A model generated the notes under the pieces. That model searched no databases. It saw nothing but the letters and a program-made list of their open reading frames with translations, and was not told the DNA's origin. The translations under genes were made by a program, and so were the position numbers. This document shows, piece after piece, positions 23,140 to 32,813 of a stretch of 64,000 nt of DNA. How positions within the stretch are numbered: position 1 is the stretch's first letter; every line of letters starts with the position of its first letter. The stretch is from DATEDA01 sp963820965 (lineage in GTDB: Bacteria; Pseudomonadota; Gammaproteobacteria; Burkholderiales; SG8-39): assembly GCA_963820965.1 (NCBI GenBank), contig CAWGCC010000003.1:62001-126000 (forward strand), given 5' to 3'.

Positions 23140-24636
23140 TTAGAACAGGTGGCGGAGGCCGACGCCGGCGTATTGCGGATCGCCGCCCGCGCTCGGGCCG
23201 ATACCGTTGAACACGATCCCGCTCGAGCGAGAGTTCGTGTCGTTGTCGACAAACGTGTAGTAGGCAAACACGCTCGACCGCTTCGACAGGCTGTACGCAT
23301 ACCCTGCGATCCAGACGTCCGTCCCGGTGCTGTCGCCGTTGAAGGTGGCGTTCTGGGAGCTGCCCTTGATCTTGCGGCCTTGCCCCCACTGCAGCCCGAA
23401 GGTGTGGGCGCCGAGCTGGAACGCCCCATCCAGGCGCCAGGCCTCGCGCTCCATCTTCGTCACGAGACCCACCGCGGTGCCGGGGTTGTTGCCGTAATTC
23501 ATCTTCCACTCGATGCTCTCGTAGTAGCGCCCCGAGGGACAGACCAAACCCGAACGTGTAGCGCAGGTTGGCGTTCCAGCCCGTCGCCTCGTCGCCGCTC
23601 AGACCGATCGCGGTTCCGCTGCCGATCGGCATGCACGCCGCGGTCGCCCCGGACCCGCCACCGGCCAACTGACCGCCGAGGGCGAAGCCCGGCACCGAGG
23701 GCCGCGCACGCTGTACCGGCCGTGCCGAGCAATGCGGCACCCTGACGGGCGGCCGTCGTGATGTAGTCCTCGTGGTACTCGAAGCCGACCCCGGCATACA
23801 GACCGCCGAGGGTGTACGACACGCTGGCGCCCCACAGTTGCGCCTGGACATCACCTGGGAACGGCGCACCGTCGTTGCTCGCATTGGCGGTTGCGCCGCC
23901 GGTTGCGCCGTACGCTACGCGGCCACGCAATCCAGCCCAAGTCGGCGACTGATACCACACCGAGTTGCTCTGCCGGCGATGGAAGCTGAGCGCATTCTGG
24001 AAGCAGGTCGTCGCCGACGCGCCCAGAGCCAGAGGCACCGCAGAACTGGCCGATGTCCTGGCCGGACGACGATGCCCCTGCCACCGGCGCCATGAGCCCG
24101 CCGCCCAGAAGGCCGGCGGTCATGGTCGTGGACGCGTTGGCGTACGCCGCATGGGCCGCGCCGAGCGTCTGGTTCGTGTTGAAAGGCAGGTCCCAGATGC
24201 CGACGCCGACCTCGCCCCAACGACCGCCGAGCCACACGCCGCTGTTCCGCCAAGCGACTTTCACGCCGTTGCCGCTGGGGCTCTCCGGGGTCACGCCGCC
24301 CATCGCGATCGTCCCCACTTCCGCCTGGAATCCCATGTAGAGCCCGTTGCCGAGATCCTCGCGCCCGCGGAAACCAATGTTCGAACCGGAAGCTTGCGTG
24401 CGGCTGCGCCAAGGCAAGTTGACGTTGGTGGTGGCGTACCCGCCGCCGAGGTTGCCGCCGCGGACCGAGCTGCCACCACCCGCCGGTGCATTGCTCGTGT
24501 CGGCATCTGACGCCTCCGCGCCCTCGACGGATACGCTCAGACTGCCGTAAATCTGCACGCTGCTGCCCTGCGCCAGCACCGCTCCCGGAGCAGCGAACGC
24601 AGCCGCGATAGCGACGACCATCAATTTCCTTCGCAT
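23140..24636 (-). pseudogene. Gram-negative (Burkholderia-type) porin, copy 2, three frameshifts
   Basis: Tandem copy of the porin. The signal peptide MRRKLMVVAIAAAFAAPGAVLAQ starts at 24636. Compared with copy 1 it has one extra base at each of three places, near 24025-24033, 23688-23712 and 23525-23530. The reading frame is thus split into four pieces although the net length stays divisible by three. Apart from these it is nearly identical to copy 1 over the C-terminal 900 bases and more divergent in the N-terminal third. No terminator follows it. Without the extra bases it would encode about 497 residues ending YAGVGLRHLF. Confidence 0.85.
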
Positions 24637-24782
24637 TGAGCCGGGCTCCCTAGAGCTCTTTTCACACGGCAGAGGGCTCGCCGCACTAGCTGCCGCCCCG
24701 CCCCAACCGCCTCAAGTTTCAACGGGGAATGTGACAAGCTCAATGGAAACGGCGCCTTTCTGGCGTCTTGTTCCAACCGCGC

Positions 24783-24799
24783 GTTGCGGACGAGCAACA
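24783..24799 (-). promoter_or_regulatory. Shared inverted-repeat motif upstream of porin copy 2
   Basis: GTTGCGGACGAGCAACA, with GTTGC/GCAAC arms, lies about 150 bases upstream of the copy 2 start and matches the motif upstream of copy 1 at 14 of 17 positions. Confidence 0.4.
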
Positions 24800-24818
24800 G
24801 AACCGGCTTCTCGCGCCT

Positions 24819-26228
24819 TCAAGTACTTAGGCTCGGGCCCTCATCCGCAGCCAAGTCCTCGAGAAGCATCAGGGCTTCCCGATGCGCCGGAGCGCCTGCC
24901 AACGCCTCCTGGCAGCGCAATCGGGCTTCTTCCCGCCGCAGAGCACGGGCGAGTGCACGAGCGAGCGCGACGAGGATGTCGGGGGTGCCGGGGGCGACGC
25001 CGAGCGCGCCCTCATACGCCCGAATGGCCTCGTCCCACCGCCCGAGATCGCTCAGAGCGGTGCCCTTCAGCGCGAGCGCACGCGCATCGCGGGGACCCGT
25101 CCGCGCGGCCCGGGTCGCGACCGCCAGCGCCTCCTCGGCGCGGCCGCGCGCGCGCTGCACGAGCGCGAGCTCGAGCAGCGTCTCGACATCGGCCGGTGAC
25201 GCGGCGACCGACTGCTCGAGCGCAGCCGCGGCATCGTCGAGCCGCCCGGACACGCGAAGCGTGCTGCCGAGCGCGACCCGCAATCGTGGCGAGTCGATGC
25301 CCGCGGCGAGCGCCTGTTCGAGCATGGATGCGGCGCCCGCGACGTCGCCGCGAGCGACCAGCGCGGCCGACTGCATGACGCGCGCTTCGGCCGAGCGCGG
25401 GAGCGCCTCCACCGCGTCACGCGCCACTTCGCCCATGCGCTGCGGATCGCCGCGCCGGCGAATCACCTCGAAGAGATTCGTCCACCCGCGCTCGAAGTCG
25501 CGCCGGCGCCAGACCGCCTCGCGGTAAGTCTGCTCCGCGTCGTCGAGCCGGCCCATCGCGGCATAGGCGTCGCCGAGATTCACGATTATCTCGACGGCCT
25601 CCGGCGCCCCCGCGAGCGCCGCGCGATACAGCGGCTCGGCATCCGCGGGGCGACCCTGGTCTCGCAGCGCATTGGCGAGGTGCACCGTCGCCGTCACGTC
25701 GTCGGGCTTCAGCGCAAGCGCACGGCGGAACGCGGCCTCGGCCCCGGCGATCTCCCCCGCGGCGGCACACGCGGCGCCGAAGAGCACGTACGCGGGGGCG
25801 AACTCCGGGCGCAGCTTCAGGACACGCTGGGCTGAGGCAAGCGCGGCAGACGCGTTTCCGGCCGCGATCTCGACCTCGGCGAGCAGCGCATGCACGTCGA
25901 CCCAGTCCGGCTTGAGCTTCAGCGCCCGACCGGCGGCTTCGCGTGCCGCGCCATGTTGACCTGCCCGGGCGTGCGTCACGGCCAGCTCGAACCATACCGC
26001 GGGCTCGCGTGGCGCCAGTGAAGACGCGCGAGCAAGCGCTTCCGTCGCGCCAACCGGGTCGCCGCGCTCACGCGTCAGCACGCCGACCGACCACAGCGCC
26101 TCGGGGTGGTCGGGCTGGAACGAGAGCACCGTCCGGAACGCGGCCTCGGCGTCGCGCAGCCGGCCCGCGGCCTGGAGCTCGCGTCCCTGGGCGAGCGCAG
26201 ACTCCACGCTGGTCGGTAGCCTGCTCAC
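24819..26228 (-). CDS. Tetratricopeptide repeat protein
   Basis: A 469-residue soluble protein built of about twelve TPR units from end to end (for example LRDAEAAFRTVLSFQPDHPEA and WDEAIRAYEGALGVAPGTPD). There is no signal peptide or second domain. The GTG start overlaps the trpC stop (GTGA), so it is translated with the tryptophan genes. TPR proteins act as scaffolds; nothing in sequence names its partner. The coupling to trpC is the notable point. Confidence 0.85.
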   Translation of the reverse strand: MSRLPTSVESALAQGRELQAAGRLRDAEAAFRTVLSFQPDHPEALWSVGVLTRERGDPVGATEALARASSLAPREPAVWFELAVTHARAGQHGAAREAAGRALKLKPDWVDVHALLAEVEIAAGNASAALASAQRVLKLRPEFAPAYVLFGAACAAAGEIAGAEAAFRRALALKPDDVTATVHLANALRDQGRPADAEPLYRAALAGAPEAVEIIVNLGDAYAAMGRLDDAEQTYREAVWRRRDFERGWTNLFEVIRRRGDPQRMGEVARDAVEALPRSAEARVMQSAALVARGDVAGAASMLEQALAAGIDSPRLRVALGSTLRVSGRLDDAAAALEQSVAASPADVETLLELALVQRARGRAEEALAVATRAARTGPRDARALALKGTALSDLGRWDEAIRAYEGALGVAPGTPDILVALARALARALRREEARLRCQEALAGAPAHREALMLLEDLAADEGPSLST

Positions 26229-27034
26229 GCCCGCCCCCCGGCCCCGCTTCCGAACAGCGCGGCGAGCGCTGCGCCCGGATCGGCAGCGCGCATGAACGCC
26301 TCGCCCACGAGGAAAGCGTTCACGCCGCTTGCGCGCATGCGCTCCACGTCGGCGGCGGCGAGGATACCGCTCTCGGTGACGACCAGGCGACCCGCAGGTA
26401 CGCGATCAAGGAGGTTCAGGGTCGTGTCCAAGGTCGTCTCGAAGGTGCGGAGGTTGCGGTTGTTGATGCCGAGGAGCGGCGTCCGGAAAGCGGTCGCGCG
26501 CTCGAGCTCGGCGGCGTCGTGAACCTCCACGAGCACCGCCAGTCCCAGCGACTGCGCCGTTCGCTCGAGCTCGAGCATCTGCGCGGTCTCGAGCGCTGCG
26601 ACGATGAGCAGGATGCAATCGGCGCCCATCGCCCGCGCCTCGAACACCTGGTACGGATCCACCACGAAGTCCTTGCGCAGCACCGGGACGGCGCAGGCCG
26701 CGCGCGCCGCGCGCAGATCCTCTGCCGAGCCCTGGAAGAACGTCGCATCCGTGAGCACCGACAGGCACGCCGCGCCGTTCGCCGCGTAGGACCGGGCGAT
26801 CGCCGCCGGATCGAACTCGGACCTGAGCACGCCCTTGCTCGGGCTCGCCCGCTTGATCTCCGCGATGACTGCCGCGCCGCCGCGGTCCGCCCTCGCGCGC
26901 AGCGCGCCAAGGAAGTCGCGCGGCGGCGGCGCGGCTCTCGCCCGACGCTCCATCTCGTCGAGCGGCGCGGCGGCGCGCGCCGCGGCGATTTCTCCGGACT
27001 TCACCGCCAGGATCCGCTTGAGCACGTCTTCCAT
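26225..27034 (-). CDS. trpC: Indole-3-glycerol phosphate synthase
   Basis: A 269-residue TIM-barrel enzyme, fourth step of tryptophan synthesis. Signatures: AVIAEIKRASPSKG (catalytic Lys), VLRKDFVVDPYQV, GINNRNLRTF and VTESGI. Full length for a monofunctional TrpC. The start at 27034 lies 181 bases after trpD, a longer gap than usual; I see no gene in it. It overlaps the TPR gene at its end. Confidence 0.97.
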   Translation of the reverse strand: MEDVLKRILAVKSGEIAAARAAAPLDEMERRARAAPPPRDFLGALRARADRGGAAVIAEIKRASPSKGVLRSEFDPAAIARSYAANGAACLSVLTDATFFQGSAEDLRAARAACAVPVLRKDFVVDPYQVFEARAMGADCILLIVAALETAQMLELERTAQSLGLAVLVEVHDAAELERATAFRTPLLGINNRNLRTFETTLDTTLNLLDRVPAGRLVVTESGILAAADVERMRASGVNAFLVGEAFMRAADPGAALAALFGSGAGGRA

Positions 27035-27215
27035 CAGCTTGCCCGGAGGTCTGCGGCGAGGCTCGCCGAGGCTTCGGCCCAGCTGCCATCGACGCGTTGG
27101 CGGTAGACAGCGAAACCAGGTATTCGGAGTCCTTTCCGATCGAGTCGCTGCGCGCGTCGGGTACGGCTGAATGCTCTCATCGCGCGCGGAGGTTATCGCA
27201 AAGCGGCCGAGCGCC

Positions 27216-28250
27216 TCAGCCTTTGGCGACCTGCTGGGTGAACCGGGCGAAGTCGTCGAGCTTCGCCCGTGCCGCGCCGCTCTTGATCGCCTCGAAGGCG
27301 GCATCGACGCCGTCCTGGAGGTTCGCCGCCCGGCCCGCGACATAGATCGCCGCACCCGCATTCAGCGCGACGATGTCGCGCGCCGAGCCGGCTCTGTTCT
27401 CCAGTGCGGCGAGCACCATCGCGCGCGACTCCTCCACGTTCTCGACGCGCAGCGTGCGGGGGTCGTGAACCGGCAGCCCGAGGCTCTCGGGGTGCAGCGT
27501 GTACTCCATAACCCGCCCGTCCTTCAGCTCGCCGACCATGGTCTGGCCGCTGATCGAGATCTCGTCCATGCCCTCGGTGCCGTAGACGGTCATGGCGTGC
27601 CGCGCGCCGAGCCGCTGCAGCACGCGAATCTGGATACCGACCAGGTCGGGATGAAACACGCCCATCAGCTGGGTCGGCGCCATCGCCGGGTTTGTGAGCG
27701 GACCGAGAATATTGAAGATCGTCCGCACGCCGAGCTCGCGGCGCACCGGCGCCGCATGCTTCATCGCCGCGTGGTGGTTGGGCGCGAACATGAAGCCGAT
27801 GCCGATCTCGTCGATGCAGCGCCCGACCTGTTCCGGCGTGAGGTTGACGTTGACCCCGAGCGCCTCCATCACATCCGCGCTCCCGGACTTCGACGACACT
27901 GCCCGGTTGCCGTGCTTCGCGACGCGCGCGCCCGCCGCCGCACAGACGAAGGTCGCCGCGCTCGAAATGTTGAAGGTGTGCGCGGCGTCGCCGCCGGTGC
28001 CCACCACGTCGACGAGGTTTTCCGGCTCTTTCGTGTGCACGCGCACGGCGAGTTCGCGCATCACCTGCGCAGCCGCGGTGATCTCGCCGATCGTCTCCTT
28101 CTTGACGCGCAGGCCGACGGTTATCGCGGCGATCATGACCGGCGACATCTGCCCGCTCATGATCTGGCGCATGAGATCGAGCATCTCGTCGTGGAAGATC
28201 TCGCGGTGCTCTATCGTGCGCTGCAGAGCCTCAGTTGCAGTGATTGTCAT
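27216..28250 (-). CDS. trpD: Anthranilate phosphoribosyltransferase
   Basis: A 344-residue TrpD. The PRPP-binding motif is DVVGTGGDAAHTFNIS; the second conserved block is HGNRAVSSKSGSADVMEALG. It transfers the phosphoribosyl group to anthranilate. It lies about 90 bases downstream of trpG. Full length. Confidence 0.97.
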   Translation of the reverse strand: MTITATEALQRTIEHREIFHDEMLDLMRQIMSGQMSPVMIAAITVGLRVKKETIGEITAAAQVMRELAVRVHTKEPENLVDVVGTGGDAAHTFNISSAATFVCAAAGARVAKHGNRAVSSKSGSADVMEALGVNVNLTPEQVGRCIDEIGIGFMFAPNHHAAMKHAAPVRRELGVRTIFNILGPLTNPAMAPTQLMGVFHPDLVGIQIRVLQRLGARHAMTVYGTEGMDEISISGQTMVGELKDGRVMEYTLHPESLGLPVHDPRTLRVENVEESRAMVLAALENRAGSARDIVALNAGAAIYVAGRAANLQDGVDAAFEAIKSGAARAKLDDFARFTQQVAKG

Positions 28251-28342
28251 GCGGGCGTCCTCCGATGCGTTGCCAGAAGTCGCGGGCTCGAATCTGCCGG
28301 GGCCGAAGTCGTGCGCGGAATGTGATCGCGCTTACCCGTAGC

Positions 28343-28921
28343 TCACCGGCCCACAACACCCGCGGCAAGGAAGTTCTTCAGGATCGCGTGTCCATGCTCG
28401 GTGAGGATCGCCTCGGGATGGAACTGCACGCCCTCGACCGGGCGGGTGCGATGGCGCAGGCCCATGATCTCGCTGTCCTCGGTCCAGGCGGTGATCTCCA
28501 GGCAGTCCGGGAGCGACTCGCGCTCGACCGCGAGCGAGTGATAGCGGGTGGCGATGAACGGGCTCGGCAGCCCGGCGAATACGCCGTGCCCCGCATGGTG
28601 GATCGCGGAAGTCTTGCCGTGCATCAGCGTCTTCGCGTGCACGACCTTGCCGCCGTACGCCTGCCCGATCGCCTGGTGGCCGAGACAGACGCCGAGGATG
28701 GGGACGGCACCCCCGAGCCGCTCGATCAGTCCGAGCGAGATCCCGGCCTCGTTCGGCGAGCAGGGGCCCGGCGAAATGACGATCCGCTCCGGCTGCATGC
28801 GCTCGACCTCGTCGACGCCGACCTCGTCGTTCCGGATCACCTTCACGTCGGCGCCCAGCTCGCCGAGGTACTGCACCAGGTTGTAAGTGAAGGAGTCGTA
28901 ATTGTCGATCATCAGCAACAT
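28343..28921 (-). CDS. trpG: Anthranilate synthase component II (glutamine amidotransferase)
   Basis: A 192-residue class I amidotransferase that supplies ammonia to TrpE. Nucleophile cysteine in GVCLGHQAIGQAYGG; His-Glu in EGVQFHPEAI. The oxyanion motif SPGPCSPNEAG is typical of TrpG/PabA. It may also serve p-aminobenzoate synthesis, as in other bacteria with a single copy. Confidence 0.96.
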   Translation of the reverse strand: MLLMIDNYDSFTYNLVQYLGELGADVKVIRNDEVGVDEVERMQPERIVISPGPCSPNEAGISLGLIERLGGAVPILGVCLGHQAIGQAYGGKVVHAKTLMHGKTSAIHHAGHGVFAGLPSPFIATRYHSLAVERESLPDCLEITAWTEDSEIMGLRHRTRPVEGVQFHPEAILTEHGHAILKNFLAAGVVGR

Positions 28922-29031
28922 TGCGAATCTCCCCCCTGGCCCGTTCTGCAGCCATCGGACGCGGGGCTCCTGCCCGACTTGTGCGCTCCCTGTCCGAGGC
29001 GCACCATGCCCTCACCCGAGCCTGCTCCGAG

Positions 29032-29223
29032 ATGCAGAATCGCGCCGCTCCGTACGGTAGCGCTACCAAGGGTGGCCTCCGTTGCCCGCGTTGTCGAGCC
29101 CCGGTGAAGCGCGTGCGCCGCCGCCCGATCGACCGGCTGATCAGTCTGTTCTCCCCGCGGCGGCGGTATCGCTGCGTCGGGGTCGGTTGCGGCTGGGAAG
29201 GCACGCTCCGGGTCCGGCGCTAA
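29032..29223 (+). CDS. Small zinc-ribbon protein, opposite strand to the trp genes
   Basis: A 63-residue protein with a C-terminal zinc ribbon: CPRC, then the basic linker RRRPIDRLISLFSPRRRYR, then CVGVGC-GWEG. Small proteins of this pattern are widespread in betaproteobacteria, and I recall them from there without a function. The ATG at 29032 is the first ATG; the frame is open further upstream to a TTG at 28921. It occupies the space between the natural ends of trpE and the start of trpG, in the opposite direction. No clear ribosome site. Confidence 0.5.
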   Translation: MQNRAAPYGSATKGGLRCPRCRAPVKRVRRRPIDRLISLFSPRRRYRCVGVGCGWEGTLRVRR

Positions 29224-29243
29224 CCGCCGGCGGTCGGCGACCA

Positions 29244-30723
29244 TCATTCGATCCTGGAATCGAGCCCGGCAGTCGCCATCTCCGCCGCCCGGAGGAGCGC
29301 CCGGGCCTTGATGTTGCGTCTCGTTCCACTCGCTCTCGGGCACCGAGTCGGCGACGATGCCCGCCGCGGCCTGCGCGTGGAGCAGCTCGTCCTTGAGCAC
29401 CGCGGTGCGGATCGCAATCGCGAGGTCCATGTCGCCGTGATAGCCGATATAGCCGACCGCGCCGGAGTAGATGCCGCGCTTCACCGGCTCAAGCTCGTCG
29501 ATGATCTCCATCGCCCGTACCTTCGGCGTGCCGGTGACGGTGCCTGCCGGGAATGTCGCCCGCAGCACGGCGAGCGCGTCGAGGCCGGGCTTCAGGCGAC
29601 CCTCGACGTTCGACACGATGTGCATGACGTGCGAGTAGCGCTCGATCATCATCCGGTCGGTCACCCTGACCGAGCCGATCTCGGCGATCCGGCCGACGTC
29701 GTTGCGGCCAAGATCGATAAGCATCACGTGCTCGGCGCGCTCCTTGGGATCGGCGAGCAGCTCCTCGGCGAGCGCGCGGTCCTCGTCCGGACTCGCGCCG
29801 CGGCGTCGCGTGCCCGCGATCGGGCGCAGCGTCACCTTGTCGCCCTCGAGCCGCACCAGGATCTCGGGCGAAGCGCCGACGACGTGGAAGTCGCGGAAGT
29901 CGAAGAAGAACATGTACGGCGAAGGGTTCAGGGTCCGCAGCGCCCGGTAGAGCGCGAGCGGCGCGCCGGCGAACCGGCGCGAGAGCCGCTGCGCGACTTG
30001 CACCTGCATGACGTCGCCGTCGAAGATGTAGCGCTTCGCTTTCGCCACCGCCTGCAGGAAGCTCGCCTCGCCGAAGCCCGACTGCGGCTGGTGCGCGACG
30101 ATCGGCCCGTGCGGCGGGATCGCTACCGGCTCGCGCAATGCCGCAAGCAGATGGCGGAGCCGCTCCTTGCCGTGCGAGTACGCTTGCGGATTGCGCGGAT
30201 CGGCGTACACCACGAGATACAGCTTCCCGGCGAGGTTGTCGACGATCGCGATCTCTTCGGAATGCAGGAGCACGATGTCGGGAGCGCCGATCGGATCGGG
30301 CAACTCCCGCCTGCGGTCGAGCTTCGGCTCGATGTAACGCACCGTGTCGTAGCCGAAGAAGCCGACGAGGCCGCCGGCGAAGCGCGGCAGCCCGGGCAGC
30401 GGCGCCGCGCGGTAGCGCTTGAGATAGCCCCGCACGAACTCCAACGGGTCTTCGACCGCGGCCTCCTCCGCGACGGTCTCGCCGTGCAGCACCAGCACCT
30501 TGCGGCCGCGAACGACGATCCGGCCGAGCGCCGGCAAGCCGATGAAGGAGTAGCGACCGAACCGCTCGCCGCCCTGCACCGATTCCAGGAGGTACGAGTA
30601 CGGCTTCGCCGCGAGCTTGAGATAGATCGAGAGCGGCGTGTCGAGGTCGGCGAAGGTCTCGAGCACCAGCGGCACCCGGTTGAAGCCTTCGGCGGCGAGC
30701 CGCTTGAATTCGGTTTCGGTCAT
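29244..30723 (-). CDS. trpE: Anthranilate synthase component I, C-terminal frameshift
   Basis: About 490 residues of a full TrpE, first step of tryptophan synthesis. It has the chorismate-binding signatures RPIAGTRRRG, LIDLGRNDVGR and GTVTGTPKVRAMEII. The frame is correct to ESEWNETQ; one extra base near 29309-29316 then shifts it. In the neighbouring frame the usual ending, KARALLRAAEMATAGLD, is found and stops at 29244. As written, the open frame runs on to 28912, overlapping trpG by 10 bases, and adds about 110 unrelated residues. The active site lies before the shift, so activity may be kept. Confidence 0.9.
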
Positions 30724-30952
30724 GAGCCTTCCGTCGTGCGTGCTGCGGGAACCTGCGGGGTGCGCGCGACTGGCGCGCGCCTAGACGGACGGTTAGCGGC
30801 GCCAGAAGCGCCAGCTACGCCAAAGCCCCCAGATCTCGCAGCGCGGGCAGCTCATGCTGGAATCGCGGAAGTACCGTGCGCAAGGAACGAGTCGCCGGGG
30901 ACTATAGCACCGGGCTGTCGCTCCGCACAACGAGCACGCGACCGAGAAGCCG

Positions 30953-31636
30953 TCATGCCCTGCCACCGGCTCGGCCTTCGAGCCGTCGCGCGGCCTCGAC
31001 AAGGTCTCCGACAACCGCGTCGGAGTCGAGCGCCTCGACCGGTCGCCCTTCGTTGTATCCGTATGGAACGCACCACACCGCGCAGCCCGCGGCCCGCGCG
31101 GCGAGGACGTCGATCGAGGAATCTCCTATGAGGACGGCCTCCGCCGGGCGTGCGCCAAGAAGCTCGCACGCGTGCAGCACCGGGAGAGGATCGGGTTTGC
31201 GGCGCGGAAGGGTGTCGCCGCTGACGACGCACCCGAAGAACCGCGCGAGGCCCTGGCCGTCGAGGAGCGCCTGCGTGAAGCGGCCCGCCTTGTTGGTGAC
31301 GCAGCCAAGGCCGAGTCCGAGCGCCCGGATCCGGGCGAGACCATCGACGACGCCCGGGAACGGCCGCGCGCGCCGTCCCGACTGCTCCGCGTAGCGACGC
31401 TCGAAAAGCGGGAGGGCGCGCTCGAAGAGCGAGGCTTCCGCGGTGCCGTCGAGCGCGCCGGTGAGCGTGCGGTGGACGAGGCCGGGGATGCCCTTGCCGA
31501 TATAGGTTGCGATCACGTCGGGCGCCCGCCCGGGGCGCCCGAGGTCGGCGAGCATGGCGTTCGCCGCGGCGGCGAGGTCGGGCGCGGTGTCGAGAAGCGT
31601 TCCGTCCAGGTCGAGCAGGACGGCGCGGAAAATCAC
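30953..31636 (-). CDS. gph: Phosphoglycolate phosphatase
   Basis: A 227-residue HAD hydrolase that removes phosphate from 2-phosphoglycolate. Motif I is LLDLDGTLLDT, motif II GCVTNKAG, motif III/IV KPDPLPVL and IGDSSIDVLAA. The GTG start directly follows the rpe stop. The order rpe-gph-trpE is usual in betaproteobacteria. Confidence 0.94.
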   Translation of the reverse strand: MIFRAVLLDLDGTLLDTAPDLAAAANAMLADLGRPGRAPDVIATYIGKGIPGLVHRTLTGALDGTAEASLFERALPLFERRYAEQSGRRARPFPGVVDGLARIRALGLGLGCVTNKAGRFTQALLDGQGLARFFGCVVSGDTLPRRKPDPLPVLHACELLGARPAEAVLIGDSSIDVLAARAAGCAVWCVPYGYNEGRPVEALDSDAVVGDLVEAARRLEGRAGGRA

Positions 31637-32314
31637 TCAGGCCACCGTGGCGAGGGCCGCGCGCATCGCGGCGATCGTCGCCTTGTAGTCCCTGGTGCCG
31701 AAGATCGCCGAGCCGGCCACGAAGGTGTCGGCGCCCGCGCGGGCGATCGCCGCGATGTTGTCGATCTTCACCCCGCCGTCCACTTCGAGCAGCACCTCGC
31801 GACCTGACGCGGTGATCCGCCGGCGCGCCTCGCGGATCTTGTCGAGCGCGCCCGCGATGAAATGCTGTCCGCCGAAGCCGGGATTCACCGACATGACGAG
31901 GACGAGGTCGAGCGAGTCGAGCGTATGGTCGAGCCAGACGAGCGGAGTCGCCGGGTTGAACACGAGACCCGGCCGGCAGCCCGAATCGCGGATGAGCCGG
32001 ATCGTGCGGTCGACATGCTCGCTCGCCTCCGGGTGGAAGCTGATGATGTTCGCGCCCGCCTTCGCGAAGTCGGGAACGATCCGGTCGACCGGCTTCACCA
32101 TCAGGTGCACGTCGATCACCGCCTTCGTGTGCGGCCGGATCGCCTCGCAGACGAGCGGCCCGACCGTGAGGTTCGGGACGTAATGGTTGTCCATCACGTC
32201 GAAGTGCACGAAATCGGCGCCCGCGTCGACGACGGCGCGCACCTCCTCGCCGAGCCGCGCGAAGTCGGCGGAAAGGATCGACGGGGCGATGCAGTAGGTG
32301 CGGGGCGGCGGCAC
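31637..32314 (-). CDS. rpe: Ribulose-phosphate 3-epimerase
   Basis: A 225-residue TIM-barrel epimerase of the pentose phosphate pathway. Signatures: APSILSADFARLGEEV, HFDVMDNHYVPNLTVG, VDVHLMV and LVMSVNPGFGGQ, which hold the metal ligands (H, D, H, D). The start is GTG at 32314. It is first in the rpe-gph-trp transcript and diverges from apaG. Confidence 0.97.
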   Translation of the reverse strand: MPPPRTYCIAPSILSADFARLGEEVRAVVDAGADFVHFDVMDNHYVPNLTVGPLVCEAIRPHTKAVIDVHLMVKPVDRIVPDFAKAGANIISFHPEASEHVDRTIRLIRDSGCRPGLVFNPATPLVWLDHTLDSLDLVLVMSVNPGFGGQHFIAGALDKIREARRRITASGREVLLEVDGGVKIDNIAAIARAGADTFVAGSAIFGTRDYKATIAAMRAALATVA

Positions 32315-32421
32315 GGGAGCGTCGATTCTAGCGGCAAAGGGTCGCCGCGAGCCGCGGCCGGCGAGAGGCGGGCCTCGCCCGCCTCGTTGTGCGCGACCGG
32401 GTTTTCGGGTGCAATAGGCGG

Positions 32422-32805
32422 ATGACGCCCGCCAAGCGTTACGAGATCAGCGTCGCCGCCGAGTCCCAGTACCTCGCCGACCAGTCGGACGAGCCGGCGG
32501 GGCGGTACGTGTTCGCCTACACGATCACGCTGCGCAACACCGGGACCGTCGCGGCGCAGCTGATCAGCCGCCACTGGATCATCACCGACGCCAACAATCA
32601 GGTCCAGGAAGTTCGCGGGCTCGGCGTGGTCGGTGAGCAGCCGCTGCTCGCGCCGGGCGAGAGTTACAAGTATTCGAGCGGCGCGGCGATCGCCACGGTG
32701 GTCGGAACGATGCGCGGCACCTACCAGATGGTCGCCGACGACGGCACCCGGTTCGATGCGCCGATCCCCGAGTTCACGCTTTCCATCCCGCGCACGCTCC
32801 ACTGA
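32422..32805 (+). CDS. apaG: ApaG protein (Co2+/Mg2+ efflux-associated)
   Basis: A 127-residue ApaG, an immunoglobulin-like fold. Signatures: FAYTITLRNTGTVAAQLISRHWIITDANNQVQEV is present as separate blocks, then VVGEQPLLAPGESYKYSSG. ApaG is linked to cobalt and magnesium homeostasis by genetics; its molecular role is unclear. I chose the ATG at 32422 (TAGGCGG upstream). Confidence 0.95.
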   Translation: MTPAKRYEISVAAESQYLADQSDEPAGRYVFAYTITLRNTGTVAAQLISRHWIITDANNQVQEVRGLGVVGEQPLLAPGESYKYSSGAAIATVVGTMRGTYQMVADDGTRFDAPIPEFTLSIPRTLH

Positions 32806-32813
32806 AACTGCGC

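Noticed and set aside
30793..31014. A 73-residue minus-strand frame between trpE and gph with two CxxC pairs
   Set aside because: It overlaps the end of gph by 62 bases and has no start signal. The cysteines could form a zinc site, but a small protein here is not supported enough.
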